The notes below the pieces were generated by a model. The model had not been told where the DNA came from. It was given only the letters and a program-made list of their open reading frames with translations, and searched no databases. Below, piece by piece: positions 6,347 through 9,384 of a stretch of DNA of 9,384 nt. Both the position numbers and the translations under genes were made by a program. Each line of letters opens with the position of its first letter. Position 1 is the stretch's first letter. The stretch comes from an uncultured Porphyromonas sp. (GTDB lineage Bacteria; Bacteroidota; Bacteroidia; Bacteroidales; Porphyromonadaceae), in assembly GCA_947253195.1 (NCBI GenBank), contig CAMXXM010000040.1:1-9384 (forward strand), in the 5' to 3' direction.

Positions 6347-9300
6347 TTACCATTTTTTGGGGACATACTTCTCACACAGCATAGCAGCGGGACAGTAGCG
6401 ACAGCCATTCGCATCGCCAGCTTCTACGGCAAAGCTGAAGTCGTCGTTGAGGATCAGCCGGACCGCCTTTCTCAAGCACTTTTTCACACTGTTGTCCACA
6501 TCACTCTTGTAGTCGCTGATCACGGCTGGGTTCGGGTCTTTTCCCTTGGGAAGCTTCAGTGTGATGATGCCGTCATTAATGTTGGGCGCACCTGGCTTGA
6601 GGATCATCGGGCGGATCTTAGGCGGGTCGATCGAGATGTGGCTGTTTGTAAGGAGTTTCTTGAGCTCGCCCGACGTGAGCATGACGTCGCAGTAGTACAG
6701 GAGCTGGATAACAGCGCCGTTGATTTCCTTAGCCTGCTTGAGGCACTCACCCAGATTAGCCGACTTTGTAGGCCACTTGGATAGATCGCACTCGGTTTTG
6801 TCCCGCCCGGTCTTGTAGTCAATGATATTGACGGTGTCGCCCTGTACGTCTATGCGGTCGATGATGAGCTTGAAGTTTGCTCCCACATAAGTGGTCTCTA
6901 TCTCTATCTCCCCGCCGACGTAGGTGATGCCCTTGCCTGGCTCGACCCGCTTGAGGTCCGCCTCCACCATCCGCCGGACAAGGAGCTTCGTCATCTCAAC
7001 CTGGTTGTAGTTGTAGTCACTCTCCTTCGTCTCGAGGTGAAGCTTCTTGGCACTCCTGTCTACAGCCTTGTCTATCGCTTTGCCTTGTAGGATTTCAGTG
7101 AGACTATTAAGCGAGAGACCATCTTTTTTCCCCTCACTCTCCTTATAGAGCAATTGCATCGCAGTGTGGAAGAGGGTTCCGCTGTCTCTCTTGTCGAGGA
7201 CACCGGATAGGTTCTCATCGTCCTTGATCCCCTCGATGGCGGTGTAGTAGAAGCGTCTCGGGCAGGTGTGGAAGTCCTTCATCCGTGAGGCGGAGAGGCG
7301 CTTTATCCTCTGTGTAGGTGTTTTGGCGCTTACGCTAGCCCTGTACCGCCTGACCAGTGTCTTGTCCTCAATGAAGTCGCCGCCATCCTCTGCTCCGGTG
7401 AGGGGGAAAGAGGCCTCCGCCTCGTACATGGGCACCTTGTAGACGTCCCTGAGGAGCTGCACGTAGCGTGACGGCTCTCCCACGGAGGAGTCTCCGGCGC
7501 GTGAGTCGTAGAGGAAGACGACGCGCTTGGCACGCGACATAAGGCGGAAGAAATTGTAGGCTCTTGTCTGCTCCTGCAGATCGGTCGTCGGGAGGTGGTA
7601 CGCTGTCCGGAGAGAGAATGGGATGGTCGTATCGAGCCGGGTGGCGGTGGGGAGGATGCCCTCTGCTGCATCGGGGATGATGACAGTGTCGAAGTCAAGC
7701 CCGCGTGTCTCTAATAGCCCCATCACCTGTACGCCTCCCAGAGGCATGCCGCTGAAGGGGATCCTCGCCTGAGAGATCGTGGTGCGGAGGAGATCCACCA
7801 CGACGGGAATGGAGAAGAGGGTCGCACTGCTCTTGGTGTTGCGCTTGAGGTAGGCCCTCTGAGAGGTGAGCTGTGGCCGGATGAGGTAACGACGGATGTA
7901 CTTGATCATACCCTGCTCGGGATCCTCTTCCTCCTCTGTGGTTGCGCTCTCCGTGACGATAAGCTCAAGGAGCCTGTCCACCTGCTCCGTCAGCGCAACC
8001 CCCTCGGGATAGTGGACCATGTCGGTGCTCGACTGACAGAGGGTCTTTGCATCGCTGAAAATAGTCAGCAGTATCTCTTGCGTGCGGCTCTCATCAGGGA
8101 TGTGCTTTTTGATCAGGGCCTGAAAGTCGCCTGTGCCGATGAAGTACCTCTTCTCGTCGATCAGCTGGTTCATCAGCTGCCGGCGTGCATCTGCCATCCT
8201 CTCATCGGAGAAAAACTTAGAGAGGGCGGTCAGCATGAGGATCTCGCACACCTCGGTGAGACGATACCGCCGACCCCGCTTGTAGTAATTGCTCCAGTAC
8301 TTCAGCAGCAGGATCAGCATCGCTGCGACGGGGATGCCCTTGATGGGGTAGCCCATGGTGACATTGATCTTATCGATCCCCTTCGGCATATTGCTCAGGA
8401 GAGGCAAGAGGAGACTCTCGTCGGGAAGGACGATCGCTGTCCGCAGTGGTTCCCGCGGGTCATAGAGTGGGGTGCTCTCGTCAGAGCAGTTCAGCGACCT
8501 CATGATGTCGTCCCAGCCGTGCTCTCGGTTGTCGCCCTCTATCAGCTTGCGGATCGCTCCGGTCTGGGCGACAGCCGAGGCGGTCGATATGAGTGCGGTG
8601 CGGAGGTCGCGTGCCTGATCAGGGATCTCAAAATCAATGTGGTAGGCCCCTTCGGTCGGAGCGGGGTAGTTGGTGGTATTGTGCCTGAAAAAGGAGCCGG
8701 CCAGTCCGGGGGACTTCACGATCGGGTCGGTGAAATAGTCCCAGTAGAAGATTGCCTTACCGGAGTCTTTGATGTGGTCGAGGATCCTGTACATGGCGGG
8801 CGTCTGAGCATTGAGTCCCACAAAGACGGTGATCATCCCGTCGTCGGTGAGACTGAGCTTCCCCACCTTGATCTGCTCCGCCGCCTCCCGGAGCATCATC
8901 CCTTCGTAGGCGAGCCCCTCCTCCTTCATCAGGCTCTTGGCACGTCTGTAGATCCTGGGAAGCTTGATCCAGAAGTCGAGGAACCTTTTCTTCATCTCCT
9001 GCGACTTCTTCGTCTCCTTCTCCTCGGTCGCCGTTTCCGTCTCGATCCCGCTCCAGTCGGCGTCCTTGTCGTAGATCAGCTTGCTGACTGCGCTCCACTG
9101 CCGCTGGGAGAGGAAGGAGGAGAGCTCCTCGGTGAGCTCCTTGTGATTGCGCAGGTTCTCTAAGAAGCTGCTGACCTCGATGAGATGCTTGTCGATGTCG
9201 TCAAAGTCACGGAGCAGAGCCTGCCCCAGGTCGTAAAAGTCCTCAAAGGAGCGCTCCTCCGGTCTGAGACCCATCTCCTCGAGGTAGGCGAGGTAGATCT

Positions 9301-9384
9301 TGTGGATCACCAGCAGTTCGTTATTGGGGTCCTCCCCACCGGAGAGGTGCAGCCTACGCCTGATCAGGCTATTCATCGTAGTAC
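6347..9384 (-). CDS. addB: AddB-type helicase/PD-(D/E)XK nuclease subunit, N-terminus beyond the right edge
   Basis: Subunit of an AddAB-type helicase-nuclease that processes double-strand breaks for recombination. Positions below count from the first in-window Met (9376), giving 1009 residues. I think that Met is internal: the frame stays open to the window edge, and TTMNSLIRRR resembles the stretch some 50-70 residues into family members, after the nucleotide-binding segment. Visible parts are a helicase-like region with the conserved VMGLLETRGLDFDTVIIPD block (~550-570), followed by the C-terminal RecB-like nuclease with GTLFHTAM (H737), IDRID (D840, D843) and IDYKTG (D853, K855). Cysteines C705 (TCPRRF), C992, C995 and C1001 (Cx2Cx5C) match the AddB iron-sulfur cluster pattern. 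The nuclease appears intact. The addA partner is not in view. It precedes lipB by four bases. Confidence 0.9.
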   Translation of the reverse strand, partial: TTMNSLIRRRLHLSGGEDPNNELLVIHKIYLAYLEEMGLRPEERSFEDFYDLGQALLRDFDDIDKHLIEVSSFLENLRNHKELTEELSSFLSQRQWSAVSKLIYDKDADWSGIETETATEEKETKKSQEMKKRFLDFWIKLPRIYRRAKSLMKEEGLAYEGMMLREAAEQIKVGKLSLTDDGMITVFVGLNAQTPAMYRILDHIKDSGKAIFYWDYFTDPIVKSPGLAGSFFRHNTTNYPAPTEGAYHIDFEIPDQARDLRTALISTASAVAQTGAIRKLIEGDNREHGWDDIMRSLNCSDESTPLYDPREPLRTAIVLPDESLLLPLLSNMPKGIDKINVTMGYPIKGIPVAAMLILLLKYWSNYYKRGRRYRLTEVCEILMLTALSKFFSDERMADARRQLMNQLIDEKRYFIGTGDFQALIKKHIPDESRTQEILLTIFSDAKTLCQSSTDMVHYPEGVALTEQVDRLLELIVTESATTEEEEDPEQGMIKYIRRYLIRPQLTSQRAYLKRNTKSSATLFSIPVVVDLLRTTISQARIPFSGMPLGGVQVMGLLETRGLDFDTVIIPDAAEGILPTATRLDTTIPFSLRTAYHLPTTDLQEQTRAYNFFRLMSRAKRVVFLYDSRAGDSSVGEPSRYVQLLRDVYKVPMYEAEASFPLTGAEDGGDFIEDKTLVRRYRASVSAKTPTQRIKRLSASRMKDFHTCPRRFYYTAIEGIKDDENLSGVLDKRDSGTLFHTAMQLLYKESEGKKDGLSLNSLTEILQGKAIDKAVDRSAKKLHLETKESDYNYNQVEMTKLLVRRMVEADLKRVEPGKGITYVGGEIEIETTYVGANFKLIIDRIDVQGDTVNIIDYKTGRDKTECDLSKWPTKSANLGECLKQAKEINGAVIQLLYYCDVMLTSGELKKLLTNSHISIDPPKIRPMILKPGAPNINDGIITLKLPKGKDPNPAVISDYKSDVDNSVKKCLRKAVRLILNDDFSFAVEAGDANGCRYCPAAMLCEKYVPKKW

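Noticed and set aside
6347..6366. Possible programmed frameshift joining AddB to LipB at the A6 run before the addB stop
   Set aside because: lipB is in the +1 frame relative to addB, whereas slippage on an A-run usually gives -1. Both proteins are complete at this junction, and lipB has its own well-placed ATG.
8012..9163. Long plus-strand open frame (383 codons) inside addB
   Set aside because: Same shadow effect: rich in His, Asp, Leu and Val without motifs, and opposite a well-supported AddB protein.
1..9384. CRISPR array, tRNA or rRNA genes, toxin-antitoxin or phage-defence system
   Set aside because: I saw no regularly spaced repeats, no tRNA-like cloverleaf sequence and no defence-type gene pair. 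The AddB nuclease is a housekeeping repair subunit.

Overview
The window reads as ordinary core genome of a member of the Bacteroidota, most likely a Bacteroidales species of the Porphyromonas type. The evidence is the lineage-typical protein families (a START-like protein, a DUF3417-type glycogen phosphorylase, a short phosphatidylserine decarboxylase and a Bacteroidota-style AddB), a TAnnTTTG promoter element, and A-rich or featureless translation starts in place of strong Shine-Dalgarno sites. Genes look GC-rich and intergenic DNA AT-richer. The genus is a guess.

Layout. Positions 1-407 hold no convincing protein gene. The first ~100 bases look like the 5' (domain I) end of a group II intron, probably class IIC, on the minus strand and running off the left edge. 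It lies directly behind a terminator-like hairpin (107-130). Positions 131-341 are featureless apart from a short direct repeat, and 342-381 is a terminator for the next gene. At 408-806 (minus) is a START-like domain protein. It is divergent from a plus-strand cluster at 994-5598: glgP (alpha-glucan phosphorylase), psd (phosphatidylserine decarboxylase), pssA (CDP-diacylglycerol-serine phosphatidyltransferase) and slyD (FKBP-type prolyl isomerase with a Cys/His-rich tail). The cluster is tightly packed (gaps of 25 and 9 bases, then a 4-base overlap) and ends at a strong bidirectional terminator (5616-5663). On the other side of that terminator, facing it on the minus strand, are lipB (octanoyltransferase) and an AddB-type helicase-nuclease subunit whose N-terminus lies beyond the right edge.

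How the genes work together. PssA and Psd are consecutive steps to phosphatidylethanolamine. GlgP releases glucose-1-phosphate from storage glucan, SlyD is a folding and metal-handling factor, LipB begins lipoate attachment, and AddB is one half of a double-strand-break repair enzyme. Apart from PssA and Psd these are unrelated housekeeping functions sharing transcripts. I see no defence system, CRISPR array, toxin-antitoxin pair or other novel multi-gene system here. The least routine item is the intron end at the left edge.
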